From WVYX01 sp039592335 (GTDB lineage Bacteria; Gemmatimonadota; Gemmatimonadetes; Gemmatimonadales; GWC2-71-9), in the NCBI GenBank assembly GCA_039592335.1, contig JBDHBX010000009.1, forward strand, positions 1 through 64,000: 64,000 nt of DNA, in the 5' to 3' direction. The notes under the pieces are model-generated. The model had not been told where the DNA came from. It did not search any database and saw only the letters and a list, made by a program, of their open reading frames with translations. The first letter of the stretch is position 1. The number at the start of each line of letters is the position of its first letter. Positions 1-8,700 of this stretch are shown piece after piece. A program made the translations under genes and the position numbers.

Positions 1-91
1 CAGGTCCGTCGACACTGGAGCAAGAGATGAGCATTGCAGCCGAGGTGACCGCGAAGCTGGCGGCAATACTTGCATGCAGTTTAGTGGTCAT
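1..91 (-). CDS. Lipoprotein, N-terminal fragment (cut by window edge)
   Basis: Only the first 30 codons are present. The peptide begins MTTKLHASIAAS, continues through a hydrophobic stretch and reaches a lipobox (LISC) with Cys at residue 24, so the product is probably an outer- or inner-membrane lipoprotein. The ATG lies 20 bp after the stop of the TPR-CHAT gene and is preceded by an AAGGGGG ribosome-binding site, so it is most likely the fourth gene of the sigma/anti-sigma/CHAT operon. Nothing of the mature domain is visible, so no function can be given. Confidence 0.55.
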   Translation of the reverse strand, partial: MTTKLHASIAASFAVTSAAMLISCSSVDGP

Positions 92-111
92 GTCGCCCCC
101 TTGTTGACAGC

Positions 112-3100
112 TCAGGAGCCTCCAACGAGAACGAATCCGGCCCAGTAGAATGGGTGTGCTGTACTACGACTCGACAACGATGCACGCTTTGCCAACGTGA
201 CGGCCTCGCTCGGTGGGCTGCCGGACTCGAGGTGGTGATAGAACCGCTCCATCAGCCGTGCCGTCGCCCGATCCTCGACCGGCCAGATCGTGGCAAGCAC
301 GTTGGACGCGCCTGCATAAAGGAACGCGCGCACCAGACCGACCCAGTCGTCGCCGGCCGGGACGTCCGCCAACGCACCGGAGCCGAGGCCCGTCTGACAT
401 GCACTCAGCACCACCAAGTGCGCGTTAGTACCGAGCCCGAACACTTCATGTACCTCAAGCCTGCCGTCGTCGACGCCACCTGCGTTAAGCTCGACGAACG
501 AGAACAGTGGATTGTGTTTGTTGAGGATCCCGTATGTCGCGAGGTGGATTACGTCGTACGCCGGTGCGGATCGCACCAACTCGCGCTCTGTCGCATCCGA
601 GCCAACGAACACTGTCGTACGATTGCCAAAGATCCGCTCAATCGCCTCGACTTCGTCGCGCGATGCCGGTAACACTTGATCGCGCGGTGCCAGGGCGAGC
701 ACGCGCTGCACGCTATGCTGGTTCATCCGTTGTCTGAGCCCTACCCAAACCGACGCGGATGGGACATAAGCCACCTCGTACCGTTCAATGAGGAAGCCGT
801 GAGGATTGTCCGATGCCACGAGGGCGTCGAACGGCAGGTAATGGAGTTCGGCATGCGGTGCGATCAACAAGCGACGCTTCCCCCGAAGCAGGCCAACCTC
901 CTCGACCGGCCCGATCAGCTGCTGGTATAGTCGCCGCAACGGTGCTTTCCAGAGATCACGGGTGGGCGCGCCCTGCACAGGTCGCACCATGGTGCCCCGT
1001 ACGAAGTCCACCAGTGCGGCGATTGTCTTGCGATTCGCGTTGAGGTCCACTGCCGCCACCGTGTCCGCCGTGACGACGAAGACCAGCGACCTGGAATCGG
1101 CAATCAGGAACTCGAGAAGGGCCTGATCGGAGGCGAGATGTGCCATCACGTCACGGGCGGCTACCGCTTCCCCCGTGACGAGCGAGGCGTATTGCGGCGA
1201 GCGCTCGCGGATTTCGTACAGGAGTTCTGTGTAGCGCTGTTGCGCCGTCACGAGACCTTCACGGACGACATCTGGGTTGCGGGTCGGGGCATCGGGACCG
1301 CGCAAGGGTGCGAGACTGCCGGAGCCTTGGAGTTCGGCAGTGAGTTCGGCAATCCTGCGGCGTAGGCTCTGCTCGCGGGCTGTCAGCTCGGTGGCTGCCG
1401 TTCTCGGGCCGGCAATCCGGCCGCGGGCGAGCAGGTCGAGCATCTGCCGTGCCCGCATCCGCTCGCTGACCTCGAAGGCCGCTGTGTCGCGTCCCCGGGC
1501 TCGCTCGAGCAGGACCAGCTCTCCATAGACGTCCCATTTGTCAGCGAGAAAAGCTGCCCGGCGCTCTTCCAGCACGAGCGCGCCGGAGACGCGCTCGATT
1601 TCCGCGATAGCCGCTCTGAACTCCGGCACCGCCTGCCCCAGCGCACCACGGCTCTTGAGGGCCCGGCCGAGTCCGGCGCGGAGATGCCAGGACACGGTCG
1701 GCGCTGCGCGGTCTGCCACCAGTCGAAGCGCCCGGTTGTACAGCGACTCGGCGGCGAGCGCCATGCCGCTCGTGACTTCGAATTCGGCGAGCGCGCCAAG
1801 TGCTGCGGCCTCGGCAACGGGGTCGTCGAGGCGATGAAGCGCGGCGACGGCGTCTTCGAGACTACGCCTCGCGGCGGTGCTGTCACCAAGTTCGTCGTAG
1901 GCAGATGCGAGGAGCACACGGGTCCACGCCGCGGACCGCCAATCTCCCAACGTTTGCTGAGCCCGCAGGGCCAGTTCGAGCGCACTTTGCGCGCCGCTGA
2001 AGTCTTCGCGCAACAGAAGCAACAGGCCCTGAGCTTGCCTCACCTCAGCCTGGCCGCGGCTGTCGTTCACGTCACGGTAGAGCTGCGATGCCAGGCTGTA
2101 AGCGCGCTGGGCCTCGTCCAACTGGTTGAACCGCACCGCGAGGTCGCCGCGAGCCAGTGCCAGGTCTGCGAGCAGTGCTTCGCTCCCAGCGACCTCGACG
2201 CCTGCCGCCTCCTCCGCCCGCCTCAGCTCACGCAGAGCCATCTGGAGGTCACCCATGGCGGCCTGTACCGTGGCAAGGGCCCGACGTGTCGAGATCGCCT
2301 CATTGGTTTCGCCGGTTTCCTCGTAGATCCGTAGCGCATCCCTCAGGTTGACGAGCGCACTCGGGTAGTCCCCCCGACGGATGTTGAGAATGCCGAGATT
2401 GTGGAGTGCGAGAGCGGCGTTCACTGGTTCGCTCAACTCGCGGTACGTAGCCAGCGCTTCCCGATACCGCGTTACCGCGGCATCGTAATCCCCTTGCGTG
2501 CTCGCGAGCCTCCCCAAGTTGAGCAGGTTGTCTGCCGCGCGGTTCAGATTCTCGTGGCGCCGGTTGAGTGCCAGGGCAGACTCAAAAGCGTCGCGCGCCC
2601 GCTCGATGTCTCCCAACTCCTGTGCGATCAAGCCAATGTTGTTGTGATCGGCTGCGACGCCCCGGTGATTTCCCACCTGCTCGTGCAGCGATAGAGCCCT
2701 GGTGTAGTGTTCGCTCGCGCGCCGAAGATCCCCGGCGAGTTTCGCAACGCTTCCCAAGTTCACAGCCGCGTTGCCTGCGACACTCAAGTCGCCTACTTGC
2801 TCGGCCAGGCGGGCGGCGCGCTCGAGATAGATGCGCGCGCTGTCCAACACGCCCCTGAAGTAGAAGCCGGCGCCCACGTTACCGAGGGCAGCTGCAATCC
2901 CGCCGGAGTCCCCCAGCGCAGTGAATAGCCGGAGGCTTTCCCGCCACCGCCGCATCGCCGCATCCACTCCATCTCTGTAGACGGCTGCGTTTCCCTCTCG
3001 ACGGATACTGTCAGCCAGCACGAAGGTGCGACGCTGCCCTGGTGACCAGTCTCGGAAGCGCACCACCTGCTGCAGCAGAAACGAATCCCGCCACGCGCCC

Positions 3101-3339
3101 GCGAGAGCTACCGCCACCCGTTTGGCAGAGGCGAGATGCTCGGCCGTTTCAGTCTTGGATTCGGCGAGGATGAAGAGCTGCCGGACCGCCTCTCTTGCCT
3201 CGTCAGGCCATTCCGCGACCTGGGCCGCGAGTGCGCTATCCGTTCCCTCGGCCGCAAGGGTAAGGAGTTCGTCCACCACGGACGGCGACTGCGGAGCGAT
3301 CGCTGCACTCATGAGCGTCCACAGCAGCGGGGTGATCAT
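112..3339 (-). CDS. TPR-CHAT caspase-like peptidase
   Basis: 1075-residue protein. Residues about 100-620 are tetratricopeptide repeats (for example a unit reading ALGNVGAGFYFRGVLDSARI). The C-terminal third is a CHAT domain of the clan CD caspase/separase type. Both catalytic positions are intact: His about 932 in IHLATYG and Cys about 981 in LSACQTGLG. The N-terminus (MITPLLWTLMSAAIA-PQ) could be a weak signal peptide or membrane anchor, which matters for deciding where it acts. Its ATG overlaps the anti-sigma stop as ATGA, so the two are translationally coupled. TPR-CHAT proteins are proteases whose TPR part receives a signal. The substrate here is unknown, but the neighbouring anti-sigma factor is the obvious candidate. 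Family call is firm; role is inferred. Confidence 0.93.
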   Translation of the reverse strand: MITPLLWTLMSAAIAPQSPSVVDELLTLAAEGTDSALAAQVAEWPDEAREAVRQLFILAESKTETAEHLASAKRVAVALAGAWRDSFLLQQVVRFRDWSPGQRRTFVLADSIRREGNAAVYRDGVDAAMRRWRESLRLFTALGDSGGIAAALGNVGAGFYFRGVLDSARIYLERAARLAEQVGDLSVAGNAAVNLGSVAKLAGDLRRASEHYTRALSLHEQVGNHRGVAADHNNIGLIAQELGDIERARDAFESALALNRRHENLNRAADNLLNLGRLASTQGDYDAAVTRYREALATYRELSEPVNAALALHNLGILNIRRGDYPSALVNLRDALRIYEETGETNEAISTRRALATVQAAMGDLQMALRELRRAEEAAGVEVAGSEALLADLALARGDLAVRFNQLDEAQRAYSLASQLYRDVNDSRGQAEVRQAQGLLLLLREDFSGAQSALELALRAQQTLGDWRSAAWTRVLLASAYDELGDSTAARRSLEDAVAALHRLDDPVAEAAALGALAEFEVTSGMALAAESLYNRALRLVADRAAPTVSWHLRAGLGRALKSRGALGQAVPEFRAAIAEIERVSGALVLEERRAAFLADKWDVYGELVLLERARGRDTAAFEVSERMRARQMLDLLARGRIAGPRTAATELTAREQSLRRRIAELTAELQGSGSLAPLRGPDAPTRNPDVVREGLVTAQQRYTELLYEIRERSPQYASLVTGEAVAARDVMAHLASDQALLEFLIADSRSLVFVVTADTVAAVDLNANRKTIAALVDFVRGTMVRPVQGAPTRDLWKAPLRRLYQQLIGPVEEVGLLRGKRRLLIAPHAELHYLPFDALVASDNPHGFLIERYEVAYVPSASVWVGLRQRMNQHSVQRVLALAPRDQVLPASRDEVEAIERIFGNRTTVFVGSDATERELVRSAPAYDVIHLATYGILNKHNPLFSFVELNAGGVDDGRLEVHEVFGLGTNAHLVVLSACQTGLGSGALADVPAGDDWVGLVRAFLYAGASNVLATIWPVEDRATARLMERFYHHLESGSPPSEAVTLAKRASLSSRSTAHPFYWAGFVLVGGS

Positions 3340-4097
3340 CGTGGTGTAGTGTCCGAGGAAACTCCGACTGCGAACTCCACCAGGTCAGAGGCGGTCCACC
3401 GGTCGAAGGCGATCCGCGCCTCAGCCTTCCAGAAGTAGGATGCCCCAGGTACAAGGATCACTGTATCGGGTGCGACCGCGACGGTATCGGTCGTGTGAGC
3501 CTCCCAAAGGATGGAACCCGTCTGATCGAACAGCATGAGCTCGTATCGGTCCGCCCGGGGTACGCTGGTCCAGACGAACTGGATCGGCGCTTCAACCAGA
3601 CCCACAGGTGCAACGGCCACGGGGGGAGCACTCAGGGTCAACACCGTGGCGCGGTGGTTGGGGATGGTATTGGGATCCACATCCTGCGGCGACGGCCTAA
3701 CGAGCAACAACGCCAGGGCCGCGGCGGCGGTTGTGGCACCTATGACTCCTGCGGCTCTCACCAAACGGCGTCGACGAGTCGCTTGGGACGTGGCCGCGCG
3801 CAGCTGTTCCAGCTCGGTGCGGATGGCCGGCTCTGCCATGAGTCGGGACAGTGCCGTCAACTCACTCCGGCAACGCGCGCATGAGGCGAGATGATCGAGT
3901 AGTGCTGCACGATGATCGGGATCTACGGTACCATCCACGAATTCAGCCACCGTCAGCTCATGAAGGCACTGGTCTGTCTTCGGCCCCGTGCCCGCAGCGC
4001 GGATGCGGAGTCCCATTGCCGCTAGCGAGATGGCAGCAATATCCTCCCGCCTCATTCCGGACGCTGCGAGATGCTCCTCGAGCTCTTGCACACTCAT
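3336..4097 (-). CDS. Membrane anti-sigma factor with zinc-binding and FN3-like domains
   Basis: 253 residues. An N-terminal zinc-binding anti-sigma (ZAS) segment has the H-x3-C-x2-C motif (HLASCARC, His69/Cys73/Cys76) with a further Cys44. A single hydrophobic span at about 114-134 follows an Arg-rich stretch, which puts the N-terminus in the cytoplasm. The last 110 or so residues look like a fibronectin-III/Ig-like fold (FVWTSVPRADRYELMLFD, then SYFWKAEAR), plausibly a periplasmic sensor or cleavage domain. The gene sits between the sigma gene (148 bp upstream) and the TPR-CHAT gene (4-bp ATGA overlap). The expected role is to hold the sigma factor at the membrane until a signal, possibly proteolysis, releases it. 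Confidence 0.82.
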   Translation of the reverse strand: MSVQELEEHLAASGMRREDIAAISLAAMGLRIRAAGTGPKTDQCLHELTVAEFVDGTVDPDHRAALLDHLASCARCRSELTALSRLMAEPAIRTELEQLRAATSQATRRRRLVRAAGVIGATTAAAALALLLVRPSPQDVDPNTIPNHRATVLTLSAPPVAVAPVGLVEAPIQFVWTSVPRADRYELMLFDQTGSILWEAHTTDTVAVAPDTVILVPGASYFWKAEARIAFDRWTASDLVEFAVGVSSDTTPR

Positions 4098-4245
4098 GCG
4101 GTTATCTCCCAGGCGTATCCAACGAGCTCGTCGGGCGGCGGTTCAGTAGGTCCCACACGTCCGCAGTCCGGAGGACTCGCCCCTGAATCCCGCACCCCTA
4201 TTACGTGAGACGGACAGGAGAGCTTCGTTTCCTCAGGCCTGGCGA

Positions 4246-5022
4246 CTAGAGGTCGTCGGGTCCAATGCCGCGGCGCGCAAGATCGGCCTTCAACGCGGCG
4301 AGCGCTCGCGACACCCGGTTGTAGACTGTCTTCGCACTCGGCCAACCAATGATTCGTGCCACCTCGGTCGCCGGCACGTCGTCGATCACGAACAACTGCA
4401 CCGCGAGACGGTCTTCCGGCGTGAGGTCCGCCAACACCCGCTCCAGGTGTTTGCCGGTATCGGGTTCCGTCTGGTCAACTGCAGTCGCCGCGTAGACTTG
4501 GGGGGGTGGTAGGACCCCAACTAGCTCACGCATGAGGCGGCCTCTGCGGGCCTCGGAGAGGGCCCGGTAGGTCGCGTTCAAGGCCTCCAAGAACTGTCCG
4601 AACCGTAAGGCAAGACCGTCTCGGGTTCGCAGCAGCTCGTACGCCTCAAGGTGAGAACGCGATTCAAGGAAGACGTATCGGACGATCTTCTGTTGGAGAG
4701 GGGGCAGTTCGGCAACGAGGGGACTCAGACGCCTGCGGCCTTCCCGATGCCTGAACCAGTCGATGGTGTGATTGCGAACGACTGCCACGAGCCAGGTGCT
4801 GAAACGCGCACGGTGGGCATCTTGCTCCGTGTACCTGCGAAGCCGCGCCAAGTCGTTCCCGCGCAGCGCTTCGCACACGGATGCGAAGATGTCCATTACG
4901 TCGTCATAGTCCGTCGCGAAGTGCCGAATCGTACCGAAGATCAGACGCCGGTACCGCCCAACGAACAGATCCCACGCTGCATTGGGATGACCTTGGGAGA
5001 GCTTGACCATCCAGCTTTCCAT
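4246..5022 (-). CDS. ECF-type RNA polymerase sigma factor
   Basis: 258 residues, long for an ECF sigma factor (usually about 180-200). Region 2 occupies the N-terminal 100 residues, with the promoter-melting segment FSTWLVAVVRNHTIDWFRHR at about 74-93. Region 4 is at about 196-250 (LTPEDRLAVQLFVIDDVPAT, then GWPSAKTVYNRVSRAL). Between them lies about 90 residues that start with a second region-4-like stretch (LPPLQQKIVRYVFLESRSHL, about 106-125). The start has a strong GGGAGGAG ribosome-binding site. It is the first gene of the unit with the anti-sigma factor and the TPR-CHAT protease. Target promoters are unknown. Confidence 0.88.
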   Translation of the reverse strand: MESWMVKLSQGHPNAAWDLFVGRYRRLIFGTIRHFATDYDDVMDIFASVCEALRGNDLARLRRYTEQDAHRARFSTWLVAVVRNHTIDWFRHREGRRRLSPLVAELPPLQQKIVRYVFLESRSHLEAYELLRTRDGLALRFGQFLEALNATYRALSEARRGRLMRELVGVLPPPQVYAATAVDQTEPDTGKHLERVLADLTPEDRLAVQLFVIDDVPATEVARIIGWPSAKTVYNRVSRALAALKADLARRGIGPDDL

Positions 5023-5096
5023 CGCTCTCCTCCCACGAGTCCTTCATAACCCCTGGGATTGCGATGTCAAGCTGGGTACCTGAGAACGCTTTGTCC

Positions 5097-5126
5097 CCCG
5101 TACCTCGCCAGAACATCGTTGGTTCC
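5097..5126 (-). promoter_or_regulatory. Possible ECF-type promoter of the sigma operon
   Basis: On the minus strand, GGAACC (5126-5121), the classic ECF -35 sequence, lies about 100 nt upstream of the sigma start and is followed about 17 nt later by GTACGG. The -10 match is weak. Autoregulation is common for ECF factors but is only inferred here. Confidence 0.3.
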
Positions 5127-5194
5127 TGTCCGGCATGGGGTTCAGGGGGTTGCGGGACACGATGCCTCCGTAGTGAGCAGAGGTGTCGGTCAGA

Positions 5195-5263
5195 TGTGAC
5201 GGATTGTGACGTCCGAGGCGAGGGAGTGTGACAGATCGTGCGGTCTACTGCGGAACGTGTGAC
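5195..5263 (+). repeat. Cluster of four TGTGAC motifs
   Basis: TGTGAC occurs at 5195-5200, 5205-5210, 5227-5232 and 5258-5263. The last three are preceded by T or G and two are followed by AGA/AGG. Spacings are 10, 22 and 31 bp, close to whole helical turns. The cluster lies between the tRNA-Ser fragment and the sigma-operon promoter and could be an operator array; the binding protein is unknown. Confidence 0.4.
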
Positions 5264-5290
5264 AGGATGTCGCGATTTGGGGCTGGCCGG

Positions 5291-5335
5291 CTCCGCTCTC
5301 CAGGCGCGTGCCTTCAGCCGCTCGGCCACCTGTCC
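5291..5335 (-). pseudogene. tRNA-Ser 5' half (remnant)
   Basis: Minus strand reads GGACAGGTGGCCGAGCGG, then CTGAAGGC, then a loop CTGGAGA with anticodon GGA. This matches the acceptor 5' strand, D arm and anticodon loop of a serine tRNA. The 3' half is missing: the anticodon stem closes for only three pairs and there is no variable arm, T-loop (GGTTCGAATCC type) or matching acceptor strand afterwards. It is therefore a broken copy, possibly left by integration or excision of a mobile element. Confidence 0.7.
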
Positions 5336-5404
5336 GAAACGCCTTAAACACTTGAAACAGAGCTAGTTAGGGGAAAGGTGTCAACCCGTGCGGTTTGGCA
5401 GTGG

Positions 5405-5431
5405 TGTCCACTGAAATGGGCCGAGTGGACA
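5405..5431. promoter_or_regulatory. Inverted repeat upstream of the surface-protein gene
   Basis: Perfect 8-bp arms TGTCCACT (5405-5412) and AGTGGACA (5424-5431) separated by 11 bp, so centre-to-centre spacing is close to two helical turns. This is the geometry of a dimeric-repressor operator. It lies about 310 bp upstream of the CSLREA protein start. Confidence 0.35.
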
Positions 5432-5740
5432 GTGATCAGCTGCAGAATCCTGAGTGGAATCACCCTGTTTCCAGGCGCAATCTGGTGTAGGCTAGTCGGA
5501 CTAGCTGTATGCTGGTGGTCCCTCCGCCGCTCTGACGCCCCGTAGGGCGCCCGCCCGACGACGAGACCACCAGACCACCGACGGGATCACGCCTAACCCG
5601 GATGCGCGCCTGCGCGACTGCCGTGGGCAGTCGGCCGCGCCAAGCCGTTGCAAATACAGGGAGGGGTGGTGGAACCGGCGCCGGGGCAAGCGTCCCGGTC
5701 GCGTGCTTTGCCATTGCGAACACGTACGTAGGAGGCCCCC

Positions 5741-8700
5741 ATGCGCCCCGTGACGTTCCTGATGGCCGCTCTATTTGTCCTCGGTGTCGCGCCACTGACA
5801 GCCCAGACCACTTTCACCGTCACCTCGACGAACGACGTCGACGACGGAACCTGCAGTGCCAGTCCCGGCCACTGCAGTCTGCGCGAGGCGATCAACGCCG
5901 CCAATGCGAACGTGGGTGCGGACATTATCGCGTTCAGTATTGTGGGCGCGGGGCCTCACACGATTCAGCCGACAGCCGCTTTGCCAGCCGTCACCGATGC
6001 GGTCATTATCGATGGCTACACTCAGTCCGGGGCGAGCGCCAACACGAACGGACCTGACCAAGGAACGAACGCTGTGCTTCAGATTGAGGTGGACGGTTCC
6101 AATTCAGGTGGGGCCGGCTTTCTGAGAATCACCTCAACTGGTGGCGGAAGCACGGTGAGGGGGCTCGTGATCAACCGATTCGGAGCTGGTATCACAGTCC
6201 AGTCCAGCGGCAATACGGTAGAGGGGAACTTCATCGGGACGGATGTAGGTGGAGCTAGTGCACAAGCCAATACCGGTGTTGCGGGGGTGCATATCGAGAA
6301 TGCGGCGAGCAACACGATAGGCGGGTCCACGGCTGCTGCCCGAAACATCCTATCGGGCAATACAGGGGAGGGAATCTTCATCAGTGGCGCGTCTTCGAGT
6401 GGCAACCTTGTGCAGGGTAACCTGATAGGCACAACCGCGACTGGGATCGCGGCTCTAGGGAACGGAGGTCAGGGAGTCTTCATCGACAACGCGTCCAACA
6501 ACACGGTCGGTGGGCCGACAGCAACTGAGCGCAACATCATATCCGGAAACGTCCAAACCGGGATTATGATCCTCAACGCAGGTGCGACGGGCAACCTGGT
6601 ACAGGGCAACCTAATCGGCACGGACGCCAGCGGCACGGCTGCTCTGGCCAATGGTACAGATGGTGTTCGCATCGCTGGTGCACCCAGCAATACGATTGGC
6701 GGGCCGACAGCCGCCGCTCGCAACGTAATCTCGGGCAACGGTGCGCACGGCGTGAACATCGGCAGCAGCGGAAACCTGGTGCAAGGGAATTTCATCGGCA
6801 CCGATGTCACGGGGACCGCCGACCTTGGCAATACCCAATATGGTGTTCGAATCGATGATGCGTCTGGCAACACGGTCGGAGGGATTGCCTCCGCTCCGGG
6901 CGCACCGCCGGGGAACGTCATCTCCGGCAACGACGGGTTCGGTGTCTTCGTGCTGAACGGCGCGTCAGGGACTCAGGTACAGGGCAACTTGATTGGGACG
7001 GATGTCAGCGGCACAACGGCGCTGGGAAACGGATCGCACGGCGTGGCCATACCCGCGGCGCCTGGCAACACCATCGGTGGCACGACCCCCGGGATGCGCA
7101 ATGTCATCTCGGGCAATGCGGGCCTAGGCATCTCGATCTCGCAAAGCTCAACTGGGAACGTGATCCAGGGGAACTACATTGGGACGCAGGCGGACGGTAT
7201 CAGCCCGCTCGGGAACGGGTTCCATGGTGTGCAGCTGACGACCAATGCGAGTAACAACACGATCGGCGGCACCGGGGTGACTCCAGGTCAATGTGACGGG
7301 CCCTGCAACACGATCGCCTTCAATGGTACCCCGGGAGTGGCATATGACGGCGTGCGTCTATCCTCTGGCACCGGCAACGTAGTGCAAGGGAACGCCATCT
7401 TCTCAAACGAAGCCCTCGGGATCGACGTCGATGTGGACGGAGTCACGGCCAACGATCCGGGGGATGCCGACACGGGCCCCAACAATGTGCAGAACTTCCC
7501 GGTGTTGAGTGCAGCCTTCAAGGGAAGCACCATCATCGAGGGAACGCTCAACAGCACGGCGAGCACCGTCTTCACGATCGAGTTGTTCTCCAGCGGCTCT
7601 TGCGATGCCTCTGGTCACGGCGAGGGTGAGGCGTTTCTTGGGTCGACAGTCGCGACCACTGACGGGAGTGGTGACGCGAGCTTCACGGCCAGCTTCCCGA
7701 CGACCTTGCCGACCGGTACGTCTATCAGTGCCACCGCAACCGACCCGAGTGGCAACACCTCGGAGTTCTCCCAGTGCGCAACCGTCGCGGATTTCACTGT
7801 CACGCTCACAGCGGACAGCGCAGCTGGGCCCCGTGGAGGATCCACCGACTACGCTGTCACCGTGGACCCAGATGGTGGCACGTTCGCGGGTGACGTGGCG
7901 CTCTCGTGCTCAGGCCTGCCGGCGCAGACGGTATGCGCCTTCGTACCGAGCACCGTTTCACCGGGGGCAAGCGGCACCACCTCCACGCTCACGGTTACGA
8001 CCACGGATCCGGGTACGCCGGTAGGGACCGCTTCGTTCTCGGTCACCGGGACCTCCGGATCGGTGCANNNNGCCAAGCTCACGGTGGGTGACTACCAGGT
8101 GAGCGTCTTGCCGGCGACGGTCGTTGCGGTACAGGGGAGCGATGCGAGCTACACGGCCACGGTGACGCCTCTCGGCGGGACGTTCGACGAGCCGGTGACT
8201 CTTTCGTGCGACAACGAACCGGCGGGAGCGGTGTGCTCGTTTTCAGTCAATCCTGTGACCCCGGGCGCGAGCCCCGCCGCCTCGACGCTCACCATCTCGA
8301 CGACGGCGGGAACAACTCCAACGGGTTCCACCGATCTCGATGTCGTCGGCAGCTCCGGCGCGCTGGGAGACACCACGACGGTGACGCTGCAGGTAACCGA
8401 CTTCGCCATGGCCGCGATTCCAAGCAGTGTGACGGTGACGCGCGGTGCCCCCGCCACGTACACGGTGACTGTCACGCCGCAGGACGGGCCGGTGGACGAC
8501 CCGGTCACTCTCTCCTGTACGGGCCTGCCGGCGCAGGCATCGTGCGGCTTCTCGCCGAGCAGCGTGACACCGGGCGGAACGAGCGCCGACGCCACCGTGA
8601 CGGTCTCGACGGCTACGGGTACACCCACGGGTGCCGACGAATTCACGATTGTGGGCACGGCGGGGTCGCTGCAGGGCGGTGCTACGGTAACGCTAGTGGT

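Larger units (their letters stand above)
5023..5740. other. 718-bp regulatory interval between divergent genes
   Basis: No convincing protein-coding gene. It holds a possible ECF-type promoter, four TGTGAC motifs, a tRNA-Ser 5' fragment and two inverted repeats (5405-5431 and 5491-5505). The second is GCTAGTC-G-GACTAGC. The left part should drive the sigma operon and the right part the CSLREA surface-protein gene. The small reading frame starting MAERLKARAWRAEP is the usual spurious translation of a tRNA-Ser 5' half. Confidence 0.6.

Noticed and set aside
1383..1985. Long open frames opposite or overlapping the CHAT gene
   Set aside because: High-GC shadow frames with Arg/Pro/Ser-rich composition and no ribosome-binding site; the CHAT reading is clearly the coding one.
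4904..5329. Reading frame MAERLKARAWRAEP on the minus strand
   Set aside because: This is the well-known spurious translation of tRNA-Ser DNA and runs into the sigma gene in another frame.
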